A DNA stretch of 64,000 nucleotides from Sphingosinicella sp963974575 (GTDB lineage Bacteria > Pseudomonadota > Alphaproteobacteria > Sphingomonadales > Sphingomonadaceae). Below the pieces are notes generated by a model. That model was not told where the DNA came from and made no database searches. It saw nothing but the letters and a program-made list of their open reading frames with translations. Positions 33,718 to 44,274 of this stretch are shown here, one piece after another (the stretch's first letter is position 1; every line of letters starts with the position of its first letter). Position numbers and translations under genes: made by a program. The stretch lies in assembly GCF_963974575.1 (NCBI RefSeq), contig NZ_CAXBBQ010000003.1:396453-460452 (forward strand), in the 5' to 3' direction.

Positions 33718-35336
33718 TGGCCACGCGGGTCCGCTGTGCGATCTACACGCGCAAGTCCACCGAGGACGGGCTCGAACAGGCGTTCAACAGCCTCGACGCG
33801 CAGCGTGAGGCCTGTGCCGCCTTCATCCTCAGCCAGAAGCACGAGGGCTGGACGCTCGTGCCGCACCCCTATGACGATGGCGGCTTCTCGGGCGGCAGCA
33901 TGGAACGCCCCGCGCTGCAACGCCTGCTGGCGGATGTGGAGGCCGGCCGTGTCGACGTGATCGTCGTCTACAAGGTGGACCGGCTGACCCGGAGCCTTGC
34001 CGACTTTGCGAAGATCGTGGCCGTGCTCGACGGCAAGGGCGCGAGCTTCGTCAGCGTGACGCAGGCGTTCAACACCACGACCAGCATGGGACGGCTGACG
34101 CTCAATGTGCTGCTCAGCTTCGCGCAGTTCGAGCGCGAGGTGACCGGCGAGCGGATCCGTGACAAGATCGCGGCATCGAAGAAGAAGGGCCTGTGGATGG
34201 GTGGGCCCGTCCCGCTCGGCTACGAGGTCAGGGACCGGAAGCTCGTCGTGAACCCAGTCGAAGCCGCCGCTGTTCGCGACATCATGCAAAGGTATCTCAG
34301 GGCTACCTCCGCCAACATGCTGATCGAGGAACTCGAACAGGCTGGCATCCGCACCAAGGTCCAGCACCGGGTGAGCGGCCCGCATCGGGGCGGCATCCCG
34401 TTCCGGCGGGGCAGCCTCTTTCACCTGCTGAAGAATCCGGTCTATCGCGGGTTCATCGTGCACAAGAGCAACACCTATCCCGGTGAGCACGAAGCAATCG
34501 TCGACCAGGAACTCTGGAACGCGGTGCAGGACAAGCTCGCCGGGAATGCCGCGGCAAGGAAGACCAAGGTGAACATGCGGCACAATGCCCTGCTCGCCGG
34601 ATTGCTGTTCGATGCAGAAGGCCGGCCGATGGTGTTCAGCCACACGGCCAAAGGACAGGTGCGGTATCGCTATTATGCATCGCGGCGGGAGCCCGATGAC
34701 AAGCGTCCTGCAACGCGCGTCACGGCAGAGACCATTGAACAGGTCGTTCTGGAACAGGCTCGCAGGTGGCTGCACGCCGCGCCTCGGCATCACGCCAACA
34801 ACAACGTCGAGGAACTGGTAGATGCGCTTTCCGACGACAGTCGCAGGCGCGATGCTCTGCGACGCATAACCCACACCATCACCATGGACGATGACAGGCT
34901 GGTGCTCCGGCTGCGGCAGCCGATGGTCGAAGAGAGTAGAGACATCGATGAGCATCGTGACGATATCATCTCGGAGATTACTGTTCCGTTCCGGCCAGAA
35001 CGATGGGTTCGGGACAGGCGTGATGTTTACGGCGCAGCACCCGCGGCAAGCCCGGACAGAAATACCCACGCGCTTCTGAAGCTGGTGCGCAAGGCACTTG
35101 ATGCGCAGGCGCTGGTGCTCGACAAGACGGCGACGTCGCTTGCGGCCATTGCCGCATCGCGGAAGATGGACCGGCGCCAACTCGGGCGGCTGGTCAAACT
35201 CTCCTGGCTATCGCCATCAATCATCGAACGCATCCACGCCGGTGATATCCCGCGCAGCCTCACGCGCTCCCGGCTTCTTGAAGCCGACCTTCCGCTCGAC
35301 TGGGACGAGCAGGAGCGCGTGCTCGGCTTCTGCTGA
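33717..35336 (+). CDS. Large serine recombinase of the integrative element
   Basis: The 539-residue enzyme cuts and rejoins DNA at attachment sites through a catalytic serine. The N-terminal resolvase domain (about residues 4-150) shows CAIYTRKSTEDGLEQAFNSL with the active Ser, DDGGFSGGSMERPALQRLL, and VVYKVDRLTRSLADFAKIV. A recombinase domain follows (PLGYEVRDRKLVVNPVEAAA, near 160-270). The region after ALLAGLLFDAEG near 295 lacks the cysteine pairs of the zinc ribbon seen in many large serine integrases; the missing cysteines are characteristic of this alphaproteobacterial group. It lies 216 bases from the tRNA-Leu gene at the island edge and probably mobilises the island. Confidence 0.95.
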   Translation: MATRVRCAIYTRKSTEDGLEQAFNSLDAQREACAAFILSQKHEGWTLVPHPYDDGGFSGGSMERPALQRLLADVEAGRVDVIVVYKVDRLTRSLADFAKIVAVLDGKGASFVSVTQAFNTTTSMGRLTLNVLLSFAQFEREVTGERIRDKIAASKKKGLWMGGPVPLGYEVRDRKLVVNPVEAAAVRDIMQRYLRATSANMLIEELEQAGIRTKVQHRVSGPHRGGIPFRRGSLFHLLKNPVYRGFIVHKSNTYPGEHEAIVDQELWNAVQDKLAGNAAARKTKVNMRHNALLAGLLFDAEGRPMVFSHTAKGQVRYRYYASRREPDDKRPATRVTAETIEQVVLEQARRWLHAAPRHHANNNVEELVDALSDDSRRRDALRRITHTITMDDDRLVLRLRQPMVEESRDIDEHRDDIISEITVPFRPERWVRDRRDVYGAAPAASPDRNTHALLKLVRKALDAQALVLDKTATSLAAIAASRKMDRRQLGRLVKLSWLSPSIIERIHAGDIPRSLTRSRLLEADLPLDWDEQERVLGFC

Positions 35337-35552
35337 GCGCATCTTCCCTCGCATCACCGCGGCATCACGAAAATGGCCGTGCGCGAATTTAATGCGCCGC
35401 AGAGACGCGCGGCGAAAATCGCGCGAATTATGCAGTAGAGACGCGTCTCCGAATATCGGCCGCAACACCCGGCCCCGCAAACGCCGCAGAACTGCGGCCC
35501 TCTCAGGCCGCCTACCGCGAGAACGCAAAATCTAAAGTTTTTGGAAAATGTA

Positions 35553-35639
35553 TGGTGCGGTCGAGAAGACTCGAACTTCCACGGCCTTTCGGCCACAGCG
35601 ACCTCAACGCTGCGCGTCTACCAGTTCCGCCACGACCGC
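35553..35639 (-). tRNA. tRNA-Leu (anticodon GAG)
   Basis: The 87-base gene folds with acceptor stem GCGGTCG/CGACCGC, discriminator A and an encoded CCA, a D arm with TGGCGGAACTGGTAGACGC, anticodon loop TTGAGGT (GAG, reading CTC/CTT), a long variable arm (TGGCCGAAAGGCCG) typical of class II tRNAs, and a T arm GTTCGAGTC. It marks the border between accessory and conserved DNA and is a plausible integration landmark. Confidence 0.96.
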
Positions 35640-35741
35640 ACGTGAAAAGCAGGGCGCATTTGCGCTCTGCCGACTGGCAAGGCGTGGGCCTCTAGCAGGG
35701 AAAATCGCCGACCGCAACAGCGGATCCGTGAGGGCTCAACG

Positions 35742-35774
35742 AAAAAGGGCGACCCTTTCGGATCGCCCCCTTTT
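35742..35774 (-). terminator. Rho-independent terminator of carD
   Basis: Read on the minus strand, GGGCGATCC, loop GAAA, GGGTCGCCC, then a run of five T, about 20 bases after the carD stop codon. Confidence 0.85.
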
Positions 35775-35796
35775 CAACTGAAAACAGATGCCGCCA

Positions 35797-36336
35797 TCAG
35801 GCCGCGACAGCGTCCTGCTGCGCCTTTGCGCTGGCGAGCTTTTTCATGAGCACTTCCTCGATCTTGGTCTGCGCCGCAGCCTCGTCGACGCCTTCCATGG
35901 CGGCGAGTTCGCGAGCGAGACGGCCGATCGCCGCTTCGTAGATCTGGCGTTCGGAGTAGCTCTGCTCCGGCTGGTCCTCGGCGCGGTGCAGGTCGCGAAC
36001 CACTTCGGCGATCGACACGAGGTCGCCCGAGTTGATCTTCGCTTCATATTCCTGTGCGCGGCGCGACCACATGGTGCGCTTCACCTTGGGCTTGCCCTTC
36101 AGCGTCGTCATCGCGTCGGCGAGCGTCGCCTGGCTCGAAAGCTTGCGCATACCCACGGCTTCGGCCTTGTTCATGGGAACGCGGAGCGTCATGCGCTCCT
36201 TATCGAAGCGCAGCACATAGAGCTCCAGTTTCGCGCCCGCGATTTCGGTCGCCTGGAGTTCAACAATCCGGCCGACGCCATGCTTCGGATAAACGACATG
36301 GTCGCCAACGCTGAAGCCAGGTGCCTTTGCTGCCAT
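35797..36336 (-). CDS. carD: CarD-family transcriptional regulator
   Basis: The 179-residue protein has the CarD/TRCF RNA-polymerase-interacting domain (FSVGDHVVYPKHGVGRIVEL, residues 8-27) followed by a helical DNA-binding domain with RTMWSRRAQEYEAKINSGD. CarD proteins bind the polymerase beta subunit and stabilise open promoter complexes, affecting rRNA and stress genes. It is monocistronic with its own terminator, and a -10-like TATAAT at 36539-36544 (minus) is a possible promoter about 200 bases upstream. Confidence 0.95.
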   Translation of the reverse strand: MAAKAPGFSVGDHVVYPKHGVGRIVELQATEIAGAKLELYVLRFDKERMTLRVPMNKAEAVGMRKLSSQATLADAMTTLKGKPKVKRTMWSRRAQEYEAKINSGDLVSIAEVVRDLHRAEDQPEQSYSERQIYEAAIGRLARELAAMEGVDEAAAQTKIEEVLMKKLASAKAQQDAVAA

Positions 36337-36538
36337 AGATTTGGTTCCTTCGTCAGATGTTCAAAGAGCGCGAACGTGCCCCCCGGACCCGGCCGGGTGC
36401 ACGAAAAATTCAGATTATCCCTGCCGCGACCCTGCGTTCGGGCGGGCGGCCGGCAGGTACGACCGCGCGCGGTTGATTATACAAAGCAAGAGCGCCGTTC
36501 AGGGAGCTGAAAAGCTCGCAAAACTGCGCTCATTGAGG

Positions 36539-36544
36539 ATTATA
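36539..36544 (-). promoter_or_regulatory. Possible -10 box upstream of carD
   Basis: TATAAT on the minus strand in an AT-rich patch, but no good -35 box was found 16-18 bases upstream. A second TATAAT lies at 36476-36481. Either could serve carD. Confidence 0.3.
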
Positions 36545-36607
36545 TAACAGAAAAATGACGTCGGCGCTACGCCGAATCTGCGTCAATCAGGCGCAGGCGG
36601 CGCGAAA

Positions 36608-36937
36608 TCAGCCCGGATTGGAAGAAAAATACTTCTCGAACTTGCCCGTTTCGCCCTTGTGGGCCTCCGCGTCTTCAGGCGCATCCTTCTTGGTCGTGAT
36701 ATTCGGCCACTGCGCCGAATAGGTGGAATTCAGCTCCAGCCACTGGTCAAGCCCGTCTTCGGTATCGGGCAGAATCGCTTCGGCGGGGCATTCCGGCTCG
36801 CACACGCCACAATCGATGCATTCGTTGGGATTGATGACGAGCATGTTCTCGCCCTCGTAGAAACAATCAACCGGGCAGACTTCCACACAGTCCATATACT
36901 TGCACTTGATGCAGGCCTCGGTCACCACATAGGTCAT
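36608..36937 (-). CDS. fdxA: Seven-iron ferredoxin FdxA
   Basis: The 109-residue electron carrier has an N-terminal cluster region CIKCKYMDCVEVCPVDCFYE and a second ECIDCGVCEPECPAEAI, which bind one 3Fe-4S and one 4Fe-4S cluster as in Azotobacter-type 7Fe ferredoxins, with the usual C-terminal extension. It lies 43 bases downstream of the S4-domain gene, and the helicase-S4-fdxA-carD order is common in Sphingomonadales. Confidence 0.95.
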   Translation of the reverse strand: MTYVVTEACIKCKYMDCVEVCPVDCFYEGENMLVINPNECIDCGVCEPECPAEAILPDTEDGLDQWLELNSTYSAQWPNITTKKDAPEDAEAHKGETGKFEKYFSSNPG

Positions 36938-36980
36938 CGCGTGTCACCTTCAAAAACGGACGGCGTGTTTCCCGCGTCTG

Positions 36981-37291
36981 CTACACAGCGACGGTGGCCG
37001 ACGTCAATCCACCACAGTCCGGCGTGAGATCGGTGTAGAGCTGGCGCGCCTCCACATAGGGCCCGCGCCGTTCGGCGAGCGCTTCCACCCGCACGATATG
37101 CACCTCTCCGCCGCGCGTGTAGCTGAGGACCGCGCCAGGCCGCACACGCGCCGAGGCGCGGTCGATGACGCGACCGTCCATGCGAAGGCGGCGGCTTTCG
37201 CATAGGTTTTGCGCTTCACTGCGGGACTGGGTGCAGCGTGCGTACCAGAGCCATTTGTCGAGACGAAGCGCGGGTCCGAATACCAAGGGCA

Positions 37292-37295
<4 letters not shown>
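36981..37295 (-). CDS. S4-domain RNA-binding protein (HslR-like)
   Basis: The 104-residue protein has an S4 RNA-binding fold beginning LRLDKWLWYARCTQSRSEAQ, followed by LRMDGRVIDRASARVRPGAV. Relatives of Hsp15/HslR bind stalled 50S-peptidyl-tRNA complexes and help ribosome rescue. The start at ATG 37295 (or 37292) overlaps the stop of the RNA helicase gene, so they are translated together. Confidence 0.88.
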
Positions 37296-39811
<2,516 letters not shown>

Positions 39812-40170
39812 GGACACGCTTCCTGACCAGGCTCTTCAGGCGAAGGTTTCGGTGCATTGCACTCACGAAACAGCACATCTCCCTAAAACACAACATATGG
39901 TGTCACTGATCCCTACGACACGCAAGCGACGAAACGATGAAACGAATCGTTTCGTGTGCGTCCAACGGCTCGCCGCTTGAATCCTGTCGTTTCATCGCAG
40001 CCACGCCGCTTAACTCCCCGTGTTAAATTGACATTAAGCACCCTGAACGACACTTTGCGGCTCGCGGGGAACGGTCGATTTTCGGCCAATTCCAAATTGA
40101 TGGGTCGCACGCAGATAGGTTGCCAGCGTCAAGGGTAACATCTGCGTTGAAAATTTGAGGCGGGGGCTTC
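39812..40170. other. Divergent promoter region between helicase and M23 peptidase
   Basis: About 360 bases between divergent genes. A TTGACA at 40028-40033 is a possible -35 box for the peptidase gene, but the matching -10 is unclear. No gene was seen. Confidence 0.45.
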
Positions 40171-41652
40171 GTGTTTCAACCCACCACACGCGCTTTTGAA
40201 GGCGCTACATTCTCCATCCCGGCGCCTTCGGCGCAGGGTCCCTTTGCGTCTGCAAAGCCTGCCGCGCGCCTGGCCGGTATGCGCGGGGCCGACATTGTCG
40301 TGGATCTCGGCGCAGATATCGGCTCGAAGCGCTGGTGGCGCGGCATGGGCACACTCGGCGCGATGCTTGGTGTTGCGGCGACCATTGCGCTGAACCCGGC
40401 ACCGCTCGTTCAGCCTGTTCAGCCCGAACTCGCGCCCACGCAGCTTGCAGCGCTTGAGACCGTTTCCGTCGCCCCGCTCGCGCAGACGCCGCAGGGCCTC
40501 GCCTTTCACCAGCCCACATCCCGCGTCACCGCGCTCGCCGAGCCGCCGGAGCGCCCGCGCATCGAAGTCACCGCGCGCCTGCGCGATGTGGACAGCTTCA
40601 ACGGCGCTCTGCGCCGTGCCGGCGTTTCCGCAGCGGATATCGCCAACGTGTCGCTGCTCGTTGCCGGCCATACGGACGTGAAATCGCTGAAGCCCGGCGC
40701 CACGATCGATCTCGTGCTCGGCCGCCGCAGCGACAAGTCGCAGCCGCGCCCGCTCGAATCACTCGCCTTCCGCGCCGCGTTCGACCTGCGCCTCGAAGTG
40801 AACCGCAGCCAGGCCGGTGACCTGATCGTGACGCGCGACGAGATCGCGGTCGACGACAGCCCGCTCGTCGTTGCGGGTGATGTCGGCGGCAGCCTCTACC
40901 AGTCCGCGCGCGCGTTCGGCCTGCCGAGCCGCGTCGTCGCGAGCTACATCAAGGCGCTGAGCCCCAAGGTGAACTTCCAGCGGGACGTCAGCTCGCGCGA
41001 CAGCTTCCAGATGGTCGTCGAGCACCGCCGCGCCGAAACCGGCGAGACCGAAACCGGAAACCTCATTTACGCGAAGCTCGGCGGCAAGCGCGATGTCGAG
41101 TTGCTGCGCTGGGTTCACAACGGCCGCACCAAGTTCTTCCTCGCCGACGGCTCCTCGGCCGTTGAGGGCATGATCAAGTCGCCGGTGGCGGGCGCGCGTT
41201 TCAGCTCCGGCTTCGGCACGCGCTTCCACCCGATCCTGAAGCGTGCGCGAATGCACGCGGGCGTCGATTTTGCGGCGCGTAGCGGCACGCCGGTGATGTC
41301 CACCGCGCCGGGCACGGTGATCTTCGCTGGCCGCAACGGCGGCTACGGCAACCAGGTCCAGGTGCGCCACGCGAACGGCATCGTCACCACCTACAGCCAC
41401 CTTTCGCGCATTGCATCGCGCAGCGGCCAGCGCGTCGGCGCGGGCGACGTGATCGGCAATGTCGGCTCAACCGGGCTTTCGACCGGCCCGCACCTCCACT
41501 ACGAAGTCCACGTCGCCGGTCGCCCCGTGAACCCGCGCTCCGCCAAGCTGCCGATCCAGGAGCAGCTGGAAGGCCAGGAACTCGCCCGCTTCAAGGCCGA
41601 GCTGCAGCGTATGCGGCAGATGAAGCCGATCGCAGTGAGCCACGACGCGTAA
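40171..41652 (+). CDS. M23 family metallopeptidase (cell-wall hydrolase)
   Basis: The 493-residue protein has a membrane anchor near residue 65-78 (MLGVAATIALNPAPL), an OapA/LysM-like middle domain, and a C-terminal LytM/M23 peptidase with zinc ligands in HPILKRARMHAGVDFAARSG and STGPHLHYEVHV. It should cleave peptidoglycan cross-links in the periplasm during growth or division. Start is GTG 40171; the N-terminal cytoplasmic stretch of about 60 residues is low in predicted structure. It is monocistronic. Confidence 0.92.
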   Translation: MFQPTTRAFEGATFSIPAPSAQGPFASAKPAARLAGMRGADIVVDLGADIGSKRWWRGMGTLGAMLGVAATIALNPAPLVQPVQPELAPTQLAALETVSVAPLAQTPQGLAFHQPTSRVTALAEPPERPRIEVTARLRDVDSFNGALRRAGVSAADIANVSLLVAGHTDVKSLKPGATIDLVLGRRSDKSQPRPLESLAFRAAFDLRLEVNRSQAGDLIVTRDEIAVDDSPLVVAGDVGGSLYQSARAFGLPSRVVASYIKALSPKVNFQRDVSSRDSFQMVVEHRRAETGETETGNLIYAKLGGKRDVELLRWVHNGRTKFFLADGSSAVEGMIKSPVAGARFSSGFGTRFHPILKRARMHAGVDFAARSGTPVMSTAPGTVIFAGRNGGYGNQVQVRHANGIVTTYSHLSRIASRSGQRVGAGDVIGNVGSTGLSTGPHLHYEVHVAGRPVNPRSAKLPIQEQLEGQELARFKAELQRMRQMKPIAVSHDA

Positions 41653-41676
41653 AGGCGCGTAACCCCCGGCGCTTGC

Positions 41677-42150
41677 CTACAACGCCAACCGCATGAAGAC
41701 CGTACCGGCAACGGGTGTACGGTAGTAGGCCTCCGCGACTTCGAACCCATAGCCGAGATAGAGACGCTGCGCGGCCAGCATCGTGGGCAGCGTATCCAGC
41801 CACATTTCACGATACCCTCGCGAACGTGCCGCCTCGACAAGCCGGTCGATGAGCGCGCGCGCCGCGCCGGTGCCCCGCGCTTCCGGACGCACGTAAAGCC
41901 GCTTCATCTCGCAGCGCCCCGATTGCCGCATGGCGCGCAGCGCGGCGCACGCCGCAGGACACCCTTCCGGCGTCACCGCAAGAAGAAGTTCACCGCCCGG
42001 CGGAGCATACTGGCCGGGCAAGTTCGCGAGTTCGGCGGCGAAATCCTGATAGGCAAGATCGATAGCAAGCGAAGCGGCATATTCGCGAAACAAGAGCCGG
42101 ACCGCATCGAGCGCATCCGCGTTGCGCGCAGGCGCGATGTCGAGCGGCAT
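41677..42150 (-). CDS. GNAT family N-acetyltransferase
   Basis: The 157-residue enzyme transfers an acetyl group from acetyl-CoA to an unknown amine. The family core is visible: CEMKRLYVRPEARGTGAARALI with the R-x-x-G-x-G/A cofactor loop, then MWLDTLPTMLAAQRLYLGYGF. Start ATG 42150. It is the last gene of the thrC-M16-methyltransferase-GNAT series. Confidence 0.9.
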   Translation of the reverse strand: MPLDIAPARNADALDAVRLLFREYAASLAIDLAYQDFAAELANLPGQYAPPGGELLLAVTPEGCPAACAALRAMRQSGRCEMKRLYVRPEARGTGAARALIDRLVEAARSRGYREMWLDTLPTMLAAQRLYLGYGFEVAEAYYRTPVAGTVFMRLAL

Positions 42151-42187
42151 CGTCACGGCCTTCGCCGGGGTGACGGTGTGGGCTTCG

Positions 42188-43048
42188 TCACCGCGACCAG
42201 CGGGCGAAGATCGCTGTCGGCAGGAGTAACCCCCGCGCTTCCTCTCGGATCGTCATTTCGCCCGCCTGCACACTGCCGCCGAGCGAACGCGTCACCTCTT
42301 CGGTGAGGTTGGCGATGGCGATGGCGGACAGGCGGACGGCGTAGGCGGTGAGGACGAGGAATTTCGAGCGGTCGTCCAGCAGCGCGGCACAGGCGCTCAT
42401 CAGCGCGGCAAGTTTCTCGTCCAGTTCCCACACCTCGCCCTTGGGGCCGCGTCCGTATTTCGGCGGATCGAGGATGATGCCCGCATAGCGCCGGCCGCGT
42501 CGCACCTCGCGCTCCACGAACTTCAGCGCGTCGTCGATGATCCAGCGAATGGGCGCATCGCCGAGGCCGGAGAGCTTCTGGTTTTCGACCGCCGCGCCGA
42601 CCGCCTTTTTCGACGCATCGACATGCGTGACACGCGCGCCCTTCGCGGCCATCACGAGGCTGGCGACCCCAGTGTAGCCGAAGAGGTTCAGCACCTCGTC
42701 GCCCGGCGCGATGCGGTCCGCGATCCAGTCCCACTGCGGCGCCATGTCCGGGAAGAAGGCGAGGTGGCGGAAGGGCGTGTTCGAAGCCCAGAACTTCACG
42801 CCGCCGCGCGCAAGCGGCCAGCTTGGCGGAACCTTCGGCGAGAGCGTCCAGCGTCCGCCGCCTTCGGCATCCGATCCGCCGACGAACTCGCCGTCAGCGC
42901 GCCAGTCCGATGTGGCCGGTGCCCACATCGCCTGCGGTTCCGGGCGGATGAAGCGCCACGGGCCATAACGTTCGAGCTTGCGGCCGTGGCCGCTGTCGAC
43001 GAGGCCGAAATCGGCCCAGGGTTCGGTGACGAGCGTTTCGAGCGCCAT
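42188..43048 (-). CDS. SAM-dependent rRNA methyltransferase-like protein
   Basis: The 286-residue enzyme has SAM motif I VLNLFGYTGVASLVMAAKGA near residue 120, then THVDASKKAV, and the catalytic block IILDPPKYGRGPKG near 190, as in the RlmI/RlmK-type 23S rRNA cytosine or guanine methyltransferases. It lacks the N-terminal PUA domain of RlmI. The start shares one base with the M16 gene's stop (TGATG), so translation is coupled. Confidence 0.85.
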   Translation of the reverse strand: MALETLVTEPWADFGLVDSGHGRKLERYGPWRFIRPEPQAMWAPATSDWRADGEFVGGSDAEGGGRWTLSPKVPPSWPLARGGVKFWASNTPFRHLAFFPDMAPQWDWIADRIAPGDEVLNLFGYTGVASLVMAAKGARVTHVDASKKAVGAAVENQKLSGLGDAPIRWIIDDALKFVEREVRRGRRYAGIILDPPKYGRGPKGEVWELDEKLAALMSACAALLDDRSKFLVLTAYAVRLSAIAIANLTEEVTRSLGGSVQAGEMTIREEARGLLLPTAIFARWSR

Positions 43049-44274
43049 CAGGCCGCGAGCGCCTTCTCGGCCGCCCCCACGGAGGCGCGCGCCGATGGCC
43101 CGGCGAGCATCGCAGCTCCGGCGGCGCGGGCATCTTCAAGCGTCACCGCATCGATTTCCGCCACAACGTCGGAGGGCTCGACGAGACGGCCGTAAAGCGC
43201 GAGCTGACGGGCGACATAGCTCGCCTGCCCCTCCGTGCTTTCGAGGTTCATCAGCAGCCCCGCCTTCACCAGCGCGCGGGCGCGCGCCAGCTCGGCGGGC
43301 GCGAGATCCGTCACGGCGCGGGCGAGTTCCTCGCGCACGAGTGCCATCGCCGCCGCCGCCTCGCGCCGTTCGGTGGCGAGATACACGTAGAACAGGCCCG
43401 CATCATCGAACGCCTGCACGGCCGCATAGATGCTGTACGCGAGCCCCCGCTCCTCGCGCACTGACTGGAACAGACGCGAAGACATGCCGCCGCCCACCGC
43501 CTCCGCGAACAGCCGCGCCGCGAAATAATCGGGCGCGAGCGCGCGCGGCGCAGCGAAACCGAGCGCGAGATGCGCCTGCTCGAAGCGGCGCGGGTCCGCC
43601 GAAAGCCCGCCGACGAAGGTCGCGGGCTCGGGAAGCGTGGGCTCGGCGTGGACGAGATCGCCGAAGCGCACGGCGGCGAGATCGACGAGCATGTCATGAT
43701 CGACCTTCCCCGCCGCGACGAGGATCAGCCCGTCCGGCCGGTAACGCTCTTGCCAGCCCACGAGGTCCGCGCGCGCTAGGCCGCCGACGCTCGCCTCGTC
43801 GCCGAGGATCGAGCGGCCGAGCGGCTGGCCCGGAAACGCAACCGACTGAAGATTATCGAAAATAATGTCGCCCGGCGTGTCGCGCGCCTCGCCGAGTTCC
43901 TGAAGCACGACGCGCTTTTCGCGTTCGAGCTCCTCGTCGTCGAAATGCGGTAGGCGCACGAGATCGGCAATGATGCCGGTGCCGAGCGCGAGGTCATCCG
44001 CAAGCAGGCGGGCGGAGAACACGGTCGTCTCGCGGCTCGTCGCGGCGTTGAGTTCGCCGCCGACATCCTCGATCGCCTCGGCAATGGCGCGTGCGCTACG
44101 TCCGCCCGCACCCTTGAACACCATGTGCTCGAAAAGGTGCGCGAGGCCGTTTTCCCGCGCGCGCTCGTGGCGCGAACCAATGTCCGCGAACAGGCCCACC
44201 GACACCGTCTCGACGCTCGGCATCTCGCGCGTCGCCACGCGAAGCCCGTTCGCGAGCGTCGAGAGGCGCATCAT
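43048..44274 (-). CDS. M16 family zinc metallopeptidase
   Basis: The 408-residue protease has the inverted zinc motif HLFEHMVFKG (H-x-x-E-H) near residue 46 and the downstream Glu in the region DDEELEREKRVVLQELGEA. Relatives are mitochondrial processing peptidase-like enzymes that degrade peptides. The gene overlaps thrC by four bases (ATGA), the standard arrangement in Sphingomonadales. Confidence 0.94.
   Translation of the reverse strand: MMRLSTLANGLRVATREMPSVETVSVGLFADIGSRHERARENGLAHLFEHMVFKGAGGRSARAIAEAIEDVGGELNAATSRETTVFSARLLADDLALGTGIIADLVRLPHFDDEELEREKRVVLQELGEARDTPGDIIFDNLQSVAFPGQPLGRSILGDEASVGGLARADLVGWQERYRPDGLILVAAGKVDHDMLVDLAAVRFGDLVHAEPTLPEPATFVGGLSADPRRFEQAHLALGFAAPRALAPDYFAARLFAEAVGGGMSSRLFQSVREERGLAYSIYAAVQAFDDAGLFYVYLATERREAAAAMALVREELARAVTDLAPAELARARALVKAGLLMNLESTEGQASYVARQLALYGRLVEPSDVVAEIDAVTLEDARAAGAAMLAGPSARASVGAAEKALAA

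Noticed and set aside
33630..35180. 516-codon minus-strand open frame opposite the serine recombinase
   Set aside because: Shadow of the recombinase gene; no motifs and no start signal.
35390..35450. AGAGACGCG occurring twice before tRNA-Leu, as a possible attachment repeat
   Set aside because: The repeat is only nine bases and GC-rich, and the flanks differ; too weak to call an attachment site.
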